Source: Blastomyces gilchristii SLH14081 (Eukaryota; Ascomycota; Eurotiomycetes; Onygenales; Ajellomycetaceae). Taken from it: 64,000 nucleotides of DNA. Numbering within the stretch: the first letter of the stretch is position 1; the number at the start of each line of letters is the position of its first letter. Location: positions 4,056,017 to 4,120,016 of the forward strand of contig NW_003101678.1 in assembly GCF_000003855.2 (NCBI RefSeq), read 5' to 3'. A program made the position numbers and the translations under genes. The notes below the pieces were generated by a model. That model was not told where the DNA came from. It saw nothing but the letters and a program-made list of their open reading frames with translations, and ran no database searches. Shown piece by piece: positions 36,134-48,390 of the stretch.

Positions 36134-37517
36134 ATGTTCATCAATGATAGTGAACTCAGTGTTAAATCATTGATTGAGAACTTGAAGAATGTGATAATGA
36201 AGGAATTGTCTGTGTCATGTGTGGCTGGGTCTTTCATATCCCTTCTTGCCTCTTCTGCCGCTTCTTCCCCTGCTGCTTCCCCTCAATCTCCTACACTTGC
36301 CTCTGTGTCTGGTTCTCCTGCTCCTGCTACCCCTGTTCCCGTGACCCCTACTCTCACTGCTTCTGGTTTTGTCATCTCTGCTTTTATTACCAGCTCTTCC
36401 TGTTTCAAGAAGATATTATGTAGACTTAATAAACTATCTCTCTCAGTGTGTATGCTTTCACTCTTCTTACTAACTCTCAGAATAATTTATTATATGAAGA
36501 CTGTATATAACATAACTATCTGAAGCTCAGTCACAGACACTGATTATTATATTTGTTTTAAATATTTATGATGAAGCAATCATTTATTTATATCAGAGAA
36601 TCATCTTCTCTCTCAACAGTGTTGAGATTGTAAGTCTTTTTCTTTTTCATCTTTTCTTTCTAATACTGATTTTTCTATTCTTAGAGAAAATTGTTATGGG
36701 TTTTACTGTGTATGAAGTCATGATATTCACAGATATTAAGAAGCTTTTCATAATTATAAAGTTTAACATTGTGAAGACATTCACTCTGACAAATTCCTTC
36801 AGAATGATAGATCTGTATCAGTCTATTCTCTGATATCTGTCATCTGACTTTGTGATGCAGATGAAAGATATTCATGTTTTCAGAAACAGAAATGCAGATG
36901 TTGTACTCTTTTACACTCACAGATGTGAGGCTTGTATATCTTATCTGAGATGTTATTGTGAGAATGAGCTGTTCACACACTGTATTCTGCTTTCTGTATT
37001 CCCTCATGTCTCTCTCTCTCTCTCTGAGAAGCCTTGTGCATGTTGTAATTATATGTACAATTCTAAGATCAGTGAGTGTTTATTCAGTAGTTATTATCTC
37101 TGCTTTTGCAGTTTCATACACTAATAATAGTTCTTAGTTACTTCAGCATCAGAGATCATTTTAATCAAAGATGATAACATCACTGAGACTACTCTCTCTC
37201 ACTTTTAAGCTTCTCTCATCACTTTCTCTTCCTCTTCTGCAAGAAAGGTTGTGTGCACACTGAGTTGTAAGTGTTCAGTCTCAGATGACTCTCATCATCA
37301 TTTATTCAGTTCTGTGTCTTCTTCTTCTTCTATTTCTTCTGTCTTCACTCTCTCTGTTCTGACTTCTGATTCTGTGAGTTCTATGCTCTTCTTTAATTTC
37401 TCTATACATATGCATGCACATTTCTATATTAGCATTCCAGTCAATCTTGCAATAAATGACATTAATGTTGTACACAGAGTGATAGAGAAATTGAAGATAT
37501 GTACAGTGTTGTTGTGA
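36134..37517 (+). pseudogene. Antisense accessory ORF in Gypsy-2, Ser/Pro/Ala-rich and Cys-rich
   Basis: Runs opposite to gag-pol. Part 1 (36134-36420) encodes a Ser/Ala/Pro/Thr-rich linker (around SAASSPAASPQSPTLASVSG). An intron-like gtaagt..ttcttag spans 36630-36684. Part 2 (36684-37517) is a single frame of 278 codons with only five stops, all explainable by C-to-T or G-to-A. It includes RCEACISYLRCYCENEL (36919-36969) and, downstream, KPCACCNYMYN..ISEC..LCFC (37029-37107). The spacing resembles Cys-rich DNA-binding modules of fungal repeat-encoded proteins, but I do not recognise it. A Ser-rich tail follows (37300-37390). It may be a captured host gene or an element-borne regulator. Confidence 0.5.
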
Positions 37518-38560
37518 GAGTGACTTACAGCTCTCAAATCTCTTATGAATCTTGAGTTTTGAGATTTCCTTTATTTTTGATGTTTTTTAAGTGGTGTGGT
37601 GTTGGAAATAGATTAAATATGTGATATATGAAAATGAATGAGATATGTATGATAACATTTGTCTTTTACAGCTGACTCTTACAGTTAGTGATTAATTCAT
37701 TATCTCTTTTCTTTTCTTACACTTTTCTCTTTATCTGCTAGTCACTACTCTTACATGATCTCTATATAATACAGTATTCAGTGACTAGGTTCAGCAGCTT
37801 TCATCTTTTGTAATTCTGTCTCACATATTATACTGTCTCTCTTCACCTGCTCAGATCACTATAGTAAACAGCTTATTGAAACTAATCTCATCTGATCTCT
37901 GAGCATTCTCAGAGATCAAGATAACTTGATCTCACATATTTATGAATATTTCAGATAGTTCATCCTCTGTGATCTCTGTAATTGAACTGATGTAAACAGT
38001 TAAATTCAACTCTGAATTCCTTTTTCTTCTGTAATCTGATTTATGTGTAAGTCTGCTGCTTTGAGACTGCTCTTTACTGCATTGCACTTAGTATCTGCAG
38101 TATATTATTATATGACTGGCTACAGTCTTATCACTTATTGAAGTGTGATATTCATCTGATTTCTTCATTTCTTTTCATTCTTTTCTTATAATTGTGAAAA
38201 GATCAGAATAAGTGAGATCATCTGATTTATAAGTGTCTATGATTTCTCTTACTTCATGAGACTTTTCAATTATAAGTCTCTTCTTTTTCAACACTGATGA
38301 TAGTGCTGTAGATAATCATAATTCACTCAGATCTTATATCTTTACTTTCATAAGTTATGAATTATTAATTAAGTTGTGTAAGACTCATTCCTCTGATTCT
38401 TTCAATGTGTACATTCTCAGAGAATGTGATTTGAGTATTTTATATAGCTCAAATCACCTAGATTGAAACTTCTCAGAACTCTCATTGTATATAAGAACTC
38501 ACATTTTCATCTTGAGATTCAATTCCTTAACTAGTGAGTCTTGTATTCTTTTCAATTGAA
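37518..38560. other. Gypsy-2 internal spacer without recognisable coding
   Basis: AT-rich sequence between the antisense frame and the integrase end. No long frame with conserved motifs on either strand. It may hold the end of the integrase (minus) and the 3' flank of the antisense frame (plus). Confidence 0.5.
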
Positions 38561-38564
38561 TTGC

Positions 38565-39700
38565 TCAGTTCAGAAGTAACTCATTAGCTTTTACACATGT
38601 GTGACTGATCTCTTTCAATCTTAATTCTGTGTCTGTGACTGCTGCATCTGCAACTGCTACTGCTGTGTCTGTAACTACTGTTTCTGCTGTGTCTGTGACT
38701 GTTGCATCTATAACTACTGTTCTCTCTCTCATCTTTTCTGAAGCATTCTCTGGGATGCGCGGATGCAATTCATACAACAGGTAGAATGATGAATGCTTGG
38801 AGACTGCATGCTGTTAAATTCATGTGACCAGTAGCACCTGCTCAAGATATTCATTTCATAGTCTTGTAGGCTTGCTCACTAGATATTTTGTCAGCATGTT
38901 ACTCAAGATTTCATTCAAGCATTTCATCTTTCTATTCATCTGCAGATGATATGATGTTGTTCTATGATATCTTATCTGTAACTGGCTCATGAAATGCCTC
39001 ACTGCTCCTTCTATAAGATTCACACTGTTATCAGTTAGAATCTCATACAGCATTCCATAGTTGATATAGATCTCATCATGTAGGAACTTTGTCACCACCT
39101 TCTCTGTCACCTCTGAAACTGCTTTTGTGACTGGCCAGTCAGTAGTGTAATCAATAGCAGTGATTATTCATCAATTTTCATTTGATATCTGTGATAATAT
39201 GTCTATGAGGTTCACTTCTCATTGTTTAAACAGTTATATTGTACACTTCATCTGATATTGCACTTTCTCATATTCTAACCCTTTCTTAGATTCTTTCATG
39301 ACCTGACAATTTATGCACTTGTGAGTGTACACCTGAATGTTCTTGGTCATGCTTGGTCAGTATGCTCTTGATTTGAGTATATTCATGAGTTCAGAGCTTT
39401 CTAAGTGGCTGAATTCCTTATGCATGTGAGTTATCAAGTCACATTGAAATGAAGATTCTAGATAGAGAGCTTCTGCATATTCTAGATCACAGTAAAGCAT
39501 AATATTGTTTTTCAATTTTCTCAGCTTGAAGTTTGAAAGCATCTCTTCTACTACTTTTATGAGACACTTATGATCTGACACCTTGTCATTCTTCAAGTGA
39601 GAGATCATGATATTCACTCATTCTGATTCCTTGCATCTTCTCAGTGTGTTTAATATGAACATCTCTTATACCTGATTCACAGAACTCTCATCTATGAAAT
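38565..39700 (-). pseudogene. Gypsy-2 integrase region and C-terminal repeat
   Basis: Minus-strand frame 39617-39357 carries HMHKEFSHLESSELMNILKS, the HHCC zinc domain. Frame 39110-38856 carries EILTDNSVNLI..FMSQLQIRYHRTTSYHLQMNRKMK, the D..E integrase core, in which the usual YHPQTNG is now YHLQMNR. After it, 38777-38565 encodes an imperfect Val/Thr/Ala/Asp repeat (TVTDTAETVVTDTAVAVADA) of unknown role. Stops separate the pieces. Confidence 0.82.
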
Positions 39701-40270
39701 CAGGTCTGTGACTGATTGTGTCAGATATCACAGCATTCAATTCTTTTCAGTATTTAATATAAAGATTGTATACTTGAAACTCTGAGATTCAACATACTAA
39801 GCATTTGAAAGGTTTTATCATTAATTGTAGATAGACAAGGCTTTCATGATCTGTGATCACTGTTGTTATATGCCTGTTATTAATATATCTTGATCATAAG
39901 CTTGTTAAGTGCTTGATAATTAATACACATCTGTCACTCCTCACTTATCTTTTTCATGAATAGAACTGGAAAGCCTCATGCGCTTGATGAGGGTTGTATG
40001 AGACCACATTCTAGAAGATTGATGATCTGACACTTCTGTTCTTCAAGATACATTTGTGACAGAGGGTATACATTCTGATTGACTGGTTTTGTGTTCTCTA
40101 TGTCAATCTCATGTATGAATCCTTGTTCCGGCGGCAATTTCAGTGAAAGATCTGTTTAAAAGACCTTCTCATGCTTCTCCAGAAGCTTCTTCATATGCTT
40201 GTCCTTCTGTATATTCTTTATCTTAGTTTTCTCCACTTCTGAGTTCTGTATGACATACAGAATGCTTTCA
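39700..40270 (-). pseudogene. Gypsy-2 RT N-terminus fused to RNase H end by deletion
   Basis: Minus strand: the RT entry region KLPPEQGFIHEIDIENTKPV (about 40140-40080) and GLIQPSSSAWGFPVL (39995-39961), then MKKISEEW..CINYQALNKLMIK (39958-39900). Immediately after, the frame shows ITTVITDHESLVYL (39875-39835), the end of RNase H. The polymerase palm with its YxDD site and most of RNase H, normally several hundred residues, is absent. The junction is near 39890-39900. Confidence 0.8.
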
Positions 40271-40299
40271 GATGAGGTCTTACAAATCATTCTCTTTGC

Positions 40300-42577
40300 T
40301 TATTGATATATAAGCAGATTTAATCCTTCTATATCAGAGATGTGGAATGTCCTTCTTATATCAGTTAGTAGAATTATATGAATCATTTTCTTTCTATCAG
40401 TCAACTGCATATAACATGTACATCATTGAATCTGTAGATTAAACCTTTGAAATCAATCAAGTCTGAGAATAAGGTTGTATTTCACATTCTGCAGCTCTCA
40501 CATCTAAATATAGCAAGATTATTCTTTGAAGTGCAAGGGAACTCTTACTCTTGCAGATAATATCAAATATCAGTTATTAGATAATCTTATGTATTGAGAA
40601 TTCTTCACTCAGTGAACTTCTTTCAATCTTTAAATCATATAATCACTAATATATTGTATAGAAGCTTCTGTGTCTGCTAACACTTTTGCAGCCATCTCTT
40701 AATTTTTATTCAAGTATCTCTTATACATTAACATTTCAGGTCTCAAGATATTGAGATAAGTATTCACTTCATTCTCATCTGCTTCTCAGTCAGAAGCCTG
40801 CTTTCTCTTAATATTCACAGAATTCAGAGAGTCATCTAATACAGACATCTCTTTCACTTTAAAGACTTTTCATAGAATATCAGTGAGTGTCTCTGAGCTC
40901 ACTAATTCTGCTAGTTTTTTGACTCTCTTGCTTCTCTTGACTGTGTATGCTGAGTGCAATCTTTTACATCATGATTTTGACATCTGCAGTTGAAGCAAGC
41001 TTGATGCTTATAACACTAAGATTTCCACTCAGGGAATCTCTTTTTTGAGAGATTCAGTGCTTTAGTAATGGCATTCAGATCTAGATTCATTGCATTCAGA
41101 TGTATAACTTATGTTGTAGAAGTCTGATTACTCATTCTCTGCTGAGACATACTCAATTGCAGTATTTTCTGTTATAATTGACTTGCTTGTTCCTGTACAA
41201 TGAGAATATTGTATGCTTTCTTCACTATGCCTGACTATGAGGTTAAGCATTTTCATTCCACTCTCAACTTAAGTGTAAGATCATGAATGAAGATCTGTAA
41301 ACAGAAAGATGTTAAAAGCTCTTCATTCAATGCAAGATAGTATAAGCTGAAGTGTGTAAAGTATAATGTAAGATCACTCACTTATCTACACTTAGTGAAG
41401 TGTTTATAACACTTATCTTACACATTCACTTTCTCAAAGTTGTGTAAGATTCATTTGGAAAACTCATTTCATATTCATGAGAATGAATATCACTTCAGGT
41501 CTGTGAGATTCATCTTTTCATCAGTTATTCACAATGACTTTGTTTTTTCATATAGAAATACAGCAGATCTTAAGACTTGTTGAAATTCTGTTAACTATCT
41601 GTCTGTGAGTTTACATTCAATCTGATAATATAATTGCATCTGACTTAGCCAGCTGATTGCAGCATTATTTTTTCAGTTGCTATTAAAGCTTGATAGCTCT
41701 GACAGATCTTCTAACTTGATGTATTTCATGCTTGAATTCTCATTCTGCACAGCAGTCTTTGATAATATGTACACTTCTGAAGAGATTGTGAATAATTGTG
41801 ATGAGATCTTCAGATTTGATATAGTCATCTGTCTGTGTAAACATTCAATCTCTCACTGCAGATCTAAGATCTGATTTTCTCTATTCTTATTGATAGTGAT
41901 GATTGTGTCAGTGAAGCTCTTCATAGTGAATGCTTAATCTGCAGTGAATGTCAATTGTTGTTTAACTTCTACCTCAGCCTGTCACTGTGTATGCAAGACC
42001 TTGATCTCATTTAGAATTCTTGTACATGTACAGAGCTTTGATTTCAGTTCAGCAGTCTCAGTTACTTTTCTTACTACTTTGAGTAAACTCTCTGAGAGGT
42101 TCTGCATACCTTCCAGTTCAGATAGCAGAGAAGGGTGTTATTCATATCAGTTAGAGAAGATATTCATTTCAGTGGTTTCTTGTTAATTGTACAATGTCTA
42201 TTATTATATCACTGTATTGTTATATCACTATATTGTTATATAATTTCTGTTATCATTGTATAACTTCAGTGATAGTCACCTCTCTCTTTTATCCCTTTGA
42301 ATGAAGAGTGATCTTCTTTGAATCTGGTTCACTACTCTCATTTCTTTTCTCACATCTCATCTGTTTGCATATGTGATATTTATCTGAGTGTGAAGTTTTT
42401 CCTCAACAAGTGAAGCAGTATCAATCAGATGCTCTTTCACTCACTGCTCTTTATACACTATCTTTTGAGATGTTCTAGAATCACACTGGCATGATAACTA
42501 TGAATTGCTTTGTAGACAGAATTATCACACTCTGAAGAAGCCTGCACTTCTCACCAGTTTTTAGACATGCTACCTGA
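40300..42577 (-). pseudogene. Gypsy-2 gag and protease region
   Basis: Zinc knuckle CFNCRCQNHDVKDC on the minus strand at 40997-40956 (C-x2-C-x4-H-x4-C). Upstream on the minus strand (41100-42560) lies a helical, stop-ridden gag; downstream (40300-40900) lies the protease region, where I could not find an intact D-S/T-G site. Plus-strand frames at 41677-41874 and 41944-42186 are shadows. Confidence 0.7.
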
Positions 42578-42757
42578 TGTGATTCAAAGGTTGCTTAAGC
42601 CAGTGTACAATTACAGACATACACCGGCTTCTTATATATTGTAATATTGTACACTAAATTAATTAGTGGCCGCTATGGCCCCTCTTTACATTCGTACGCT
42701 AGTAGTTCGGAAGCGGCCGCGTTATTATCCGACGGTCGTACGTTCTTCCGAACCACA
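42578..42757 (-). repeat. Gypsy-2 5' LTR (180 bp)
   Basis: Partner of 35364-35543 with the same ends (TGTGATTC..GAACCACA) and length. It keeps CpG sites (agcggccgcg, ccgacggtcgtacg) that are TpG/CpA in the other LTR. Confidence 0.9.
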
Positions 42758-44597
42758 TCTCTGCAGTCTGATTCAGATCACTGACAATATAGTAATAAAG
42801 CTCTGAGATGTCTGTGATTGAGCAGAGGTCTTCATGACAACTGTGAAATAAGATTAAGAGAATTAAATCAATGTTCACTGAGACTCTACTGAACAATATA
42901 AGATAGAAGATCTGATATAATTAAATCTTAAGAATATACAAATCACATATTCATCTTATATGCTAGATTACTGCCATGTTAAGTATAAAGTGATAGAAGT
43001 TCTAGATAGTTATAACTAGACTGACTGTGTGACCGTGTCTGAGACCAGGATCAAACTTTACAGTTGTCACATTGCCTAAAAGCATTACTCCTGGTCATGG
43101 TTTGTGTTCATCACATTGATTTCAAATCACATTATTTCAGATATTAAAGGTCTCAGATTCACTTTTCAAATAAAAATCTAGTCTCAGATAAAGAATATGT
43201 TTGAATTCTTAGTCACATTTTCATTCTGATCTCATTATTGAAAATGGCATTAAATGAGACTATGAAATCATTTCTCACTTACATAATATTATAACATAGT
43301 GCTCATTTGTTGAAAATTCAACAGAGAGTGTTATTAAATATCATTACTTTTCTAAACACAGATCATAATTAATATCATTTTAATTAAAAAAAAAATATAA
43401 AATACAAAAAATAATAAAAAAATAAAAAATAAAATAATAAGAAAAAATCACAACAAAAAAAAAAAAAGAAAAGAAAAAGAAAAAAATAAAAAATAAAAAT
43501 AAAAAAAAATCAAGATTACAGAGTCACAGTACTCTCAAAATACTCACTCTTCAGAGTCTTTGCAATATTCATCACTAACTGTGTATTTCTCACAGTGAGG
43601 GTAATATAGCTGCAATGAGTCATTGTCTTAATATCATCTAACAAATAATCAGTATATATCTATATAAATGTGAATAATTAGAAAATATACACTTAAAAAG
43701 TGTGGCCAGAGTGGACTCTGCTGCCACTTGAATAACATCAAGGACAGAATGCTGAAATCAATGATTTTCCTCATTGATTTCACAGACAAGGCGCGTGAAG
43801 ATGATCTTGAAAAATATAAGATTTTCTGACTTATGATAAAAACAGATCTCATGAAGAGACTCTATTTTCATCATATCAGAGACTGAGTGTTATTAAAAAG
43901 TGTTACTTCAATACACATGTACTTACTGCAGTGATTCATTCTCTGCACATGTGACTGAGAGTTGTGGCTTTCTCACGCTGCACAGCTCTCTCTGGGATGC
44001 TGCTGCTGATTTACAACTTACACAGTCTCTCAGTCCAGCATGTGCTGTGCATATACAGTCCTGTGTGCTGAGGCTGTGTTGGTCATTATGGCCTGGCATG
44101 ATACTCACTTTTCACAGGCCATGTTTTGTTTAATTGAGGGAGAGAGGGGATGTGACTGCTGTTTTATTTGAGAGAGAATGAGTAATTGAATCTGTAGAAG
44201 ATAATTTGATTTCTTCTGTATTTGAAATTTAATTAGTCTATACTCTTTAATTTAAGAATTTCTGAGAGTGTTTTAATAGTTTTCATATCAGCTTGAAATT
44301 AGTGATTGATTGAAGAAGAGAAAAGAGAGAAGAAAGAAATGAGAATAACTTATCTTTATAATATGAAAACAGAGAATTGCTGTAATCATTTGTTCTAGTA
44401 ACAAAGATCTGTTTTCTGCATGTATCTCTGATACAGATTATATGATAACTGCATACAAAGAATATCAACAGTGTATATATTGAATGAAGATAATGTTGCT
44501 ATACAACACTGTAGCTATTTCTGTACATTGCTGAAAGCTGTTAATATTTTCTTTGAGTCTCTTTATATTTGATAAGTCAGTAATATATTTCAATGCA

Positions 44598-44705
44598 CTC
44601 TCTCTTTCATTATCATCATTATCATCATTATCATCATCATCATCATCACTATCACTACTATTATTATCATCATCATCATCATCATTATTATTATTATCAT
44701 ATTAT
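44598..44705. repeat. ATC/ATT trinucleotide microsatellite in hAT copy IV
   Basis: Long run of atc, att and act triplets, producing an artefactual His/Tyr-rich frame. Equivalent arrays lie in copies II and III. Confidence 0.92.
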
Positions 44706-44789
44706 TTCTGACTGTCTCTTCTGCCTTCACTTCTCTTCAACACTCACTGAAATTAATTATGTCATTCTTCTTCAAATATTCTGCAGTCC

Positions 44790-45590
44790 TGCAGACCATC
44801 AAGGCGCATGAGCACTGTCACAGATTGAAGAGAGAGAAGAAGAAGATATTCAAGTGAGAGGAGACAGATTGTAAGACATATTATAATGTCTTGAAGAGAC
44901 TCTGTAAGAGAGTAGAATGATAATGATTTTAAGTAACACTTCTGATAGATTTAGACTGAACTAAGTATAGAAATAATGCAGATGATGTCACTTATAAGAG
45001 ATTGAAGAAGAAGACAGTGAAGAGTCTTATGCAGTAGTGATGAGATCAGAAGAAGTTCTGAGAATGATTTAAGATCAAGATAAAGAGAGAAAGAGATGAG
45101 AAGAGTGTTACTGTAAATAAGCAGTAGTAGAAGAAGCTTGAGAGAATATTAAAGCAGGAGATAAAGAAGTCAAAACTGATAAGTTTTTTATTTATTAAGA
45201 GATAATGATTTTTGATAATGCTTCTATTCTCTAATTGATTAGCAGGAGCTGGCAGAGAAGAAGGGGATTGAGGCCTTGTTCAGGTCTTGAATGCGCTTCA
45301 TGATTCAGGACATTGAGAAGGCAGCCCTGCTCTCTGAGCATGTCAATCTGCTTATCACTGAGGTGGAACCCGAGGCAGCAGACCAGGAAATGCGGGATTT
45401 TGAGGCACAGATTGACCTGGCTGAGAGAGAGCAGTGAAAACCCTTCTCTGAGAAGACAGTGAAGAGAGATTTTGAGATGATTATCATCTCAGATGAGAAG
45501 AAGAAGAAGGAGAAGAAGAATGAGAAGTGAATTATAAAGAATGATAAGAAGAATGAGAAAGAGTAGAAAGATAATGAGTAGAAAAAGTTT
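44790..45590 (+). pseudogene. hAT accessory ORF, copy IV
   Basis: Same protein as the copy III accessory ORF. The first Cys-x2-Cys pair is reduced (HEHCHRLKREKKKIF) and the second is partly lost (CKTYYN). The C-terminal 100 residues (45240-45540) are nearly unmutated, reading ALLSEHVNLLITEVEPEAAD and then FEAQIDLAERE, and ending in a Lys-rich tail. CpG sites are retained at 45290 and 45370-45395. It lies between the 5' inverted repeat and the transposase on the same strand. Confidence 0.55.
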
Positions 45591-45999
45591 TTTTCTTTTT
45601 ATATTAGTTAGTTATAAGTTCATAATTATTAATAATTGAAATTAATTTTGAGTTTTTAAAAATTATTGTACAAGTTGTAATCAAGTCAGGAATAATATAT
45701 ATATATATATATATATTTAACTATCATGATTCACAAATCACTATAATGTATAAGTATCAACATTTTTTCAACATTGATATTCACAATATTAATATATTTT
45801 TAATGATATCATCTGATAATGCAATTTAGTAACACTCTCTTTCATAATATTAATATATTTTAAGAAATATGATAGAGATTAATCAAGATTATTTATTTAC
45901 TTTTATATATTGATGATATCTAATCTGAGTTAGTACTAAAATTATAACTAAGCTAAGAAATAAGATTATTTTCTCTTATATTAATTCTTCTTATACACA

Positions 46000-48390
46000 T
46001 CAGTGATCAGTTATTGAAAATAAATTATCATCTTTCTCAAATTATTATCATATCTTCTGAATTCACTTCTTTCACTTCTTTTACTTCTATTGAAGATTCA
46101 CAAACTCTTCAAGAAATCACTATGAATTACAAAGTCTATATTATTTACAATTCAACACAGAATGCTCTCTTTTAATTATAATGAATGATTACTTCATTCT
46201 TCACATCTAATTTCAGGTCATAAAATTTATGAAAAACTCAACACAAATACTGAGATAAACTATGAAATAATTATCAACAGGTTGTATTGCAGATTACTGA
46301 AGAGTCATCTCTCTGCTACAATCACTGCAACTTCATTCAGAAACATCTATTATAAACTGATCATAACTCTGAAGAAATTTCCTGATATCTGAAGTTATCA
46401 GAATGCAGACAATAAAAGAAAAATAATCAGAAAATTACTACTGAGCTGATAAGTTGCTCTACCAGGTAATGATTTTTGATAATGCTAACTTTCTAATTTG
46501 AAGAAAATCATGTAAAAACAATCACATATCAGTACTCTGATTTCATAACTCTTATCTGATAACTTCTGTGAACAATTACTTCACATGTGTATATCTCTGA
46601 ATCTTTCTCTTCAATCAATTGAAAACCCCGAATTCTGAACACTTCTTCAAATGCTTAATTTAAATCTTCATATTTCACATCAATTCTGTCTTCAGTTCAA
46701 CCTTGAGACACACTACAAAGTCAATATACAACATCTAGAATCAGAGTTGAAGAATCATTGAAGAGTGTCTCTCACAGTGAATGCATGAACTAGTACAAAC
46801 AATCTTGTATTTATAAGAGTTACATGTTATTACATTGATAAGAACTGGACTTATTAAGAGACATTAATTGAATTTGAATCATTGATCAGTAGTCATACTG
46901 AGGATTATATGACAGAGGTATTAATAACTGTGATTAAAAATGACTATTGAGATATTAGTCTCAGTCTTCTTACAATTATAACTGATAATGCTGTGAATAA
47001 CTACACTATGATGAAGAGCTTGAAGCAAAAATTGACTTTGCATTTCTGAAATGATAAACAAGGTCATATCCCCTGCATTGCTCATGTGGTTCAACTTGTG
47101 ATGTAAACACTGATAAAGAATCTTAACATCAAGATGAAGAATAATGAGATGACTGATTCTTGAGATGAGAATGAGATAGAAGTGATTACTCAAGTAACTT
47201 TTGCATTCACTTTGCAAAAGATAATGTTTTTTGACAACACTTTTTAATATTGCTTTTTAATAACACTTTTTGATAACACTACTGTTAATTTTGAATAGAT
47301 TGACTAATAATTTAAATATCACAGATTCAAAACATTGTTAATGTGATTTGTACCTTCTCTAAATAATAACAATAATTTCATGATATTCAACAAACAAACA
47401 AATCAGTCATATCACTGAATATGATACAGAATGTTAGAATACAGTGAAGTTCAACATATGAGATGACTGTTCAGACTCTTCAATTGTGTCAGACAATTGA
47501 TCATTGAGTGCAACACTCTGATCAGGAAAAGATTCAGATATTGAAACTTTCTGATATGAAGTGAACTCAGTTGAAATATGTGATTGATTTACTGTTTCAG
47601 TTTTATAAGACAACAAAGACAGTCTCAATCACTTGTACATCAATACTGCAGTCAGCCTGGTGAGTGTATAACAGTTTATTTACTCATCTTGAGAAGCAGT
47701 TGAATCACTCAAAAAGAAATTCAGTCTGGGATGATGCTATAGTGTAGGCTATTATTACTGTAAGGAATAAACTGGCATATTACTACAGCAAAACTGAACA
47801 ATCTTTTACAGAGTACTATGCTGTAGTAGCTCTACTAGATCTCTCTCATTGAGTTAATATCTACACTTCTCAAGATTGAACAGAGGAGGAATGAGACTCA
47901 TATGTCAAATTAGCCTGAGACTACTACAATGTCAACTATCAGAGATTTGAACAAGCAGATGTTTGAGATGTGAAGACAGTGAAATACAATTCTCTAGTAA
48001 GTAACAATCTTTGATAATACTTCATATCATATAGAATTATAATACTAACTTTGAAACAGAACTTGCATACATTGATTGCAACTGAAAATCAGGCAAAACT
48101 ACATGCTTGTAAAACTGAATTTGACTGCTATCTTCAAGATGATCTGATAAATTTACACATCAAATCAATTCTAGAGTTATGAAAAATTGTTGAGAGTACA
48201 TATTCAACTGTTACACTGATGATATGTGATATTCTGATAATTCCATTGACAGAGGTGAGAATGGAGTGAAAGTTCAACTCAAGTCAAGATATTTGTTACT
48301 ATTACTGAGAACAATTGCAAGGAGAAATAATCAAGAAACTCATGATTGTAAAATATGAAATTATCAGACAGTTTAATACCTCTGATCACA
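46000..48390 (+). pseudogene. hAT transposase, copy IV
   Basis: Would cut and paste the element. Recognisable blocks: catalytic strand IITDNAVNNYTMMKSLKQKL (46975-47034) followed by HIPCIAHVVQLV (47074-47109), the classical DNASNN..H..C.AH..QL pattern; WDDAIV..RNKLAYYYSKT and YAVVALLD (47727-47841), the helical insertion end; and FDCYLQDDLINLHIKSILEL plus STVTLMICDILIIP (48114-48240), the C-terminal dimerisation domain, ending near 48390. Intron-like interruptions (about 47220-47290, 48000-48055) separate blocks. Trp codons are mostly TGA. The N-terminus cannot be defined. Inactive. Confidence 0.88.

Larger units (their letters stand above)
35364..42757 (-). mobile_element. Gypsy-2 (Ty3/Gypsy type, minus strand), RT core deleted
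   Basis: 180-bp LTRs and a 4-bp (tctc) or 5-bp target duplication; the uninterrupted Gypsy-1 copies (29140-29175) show the empty site as aatctctgcag. Minus-strand order: gag with a zinc knuckle (40956-40997), protease region (about 40300-40900), reverse-transcriptase N-terminus (39910-40260), last part of RNase H (39700-39890), integrase zinc region (39357-39617) and core (38856-39110). Between reverse-transcriptase start and RNase H end the catalytic palm is missing. About 3 kb between integrase and 3' LTR carries an antisense reading frame (36134-37517). Confidence 0.9.

Noticed and set aside
43900..44133. Cys/Leu-rich 77-codon plus-strand frame in hAT copy IV
   Set aside because: The opposite frame is equally open in copies III and IV, and neither has motifs; likely non-coding subterminal DNA.
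44593..44811. His/Tyr-rich frame
   Set aside because: Translation of an ATC/ATT microsatellite.
46921..47217. 98-codon minus-strand frame in hAT copy IV, with relatives at 2954 and 15000
   Set aside because: Conserved between copies only because it is antisense to the transposase catalytic region (IITDNAVNN on the plus strand).
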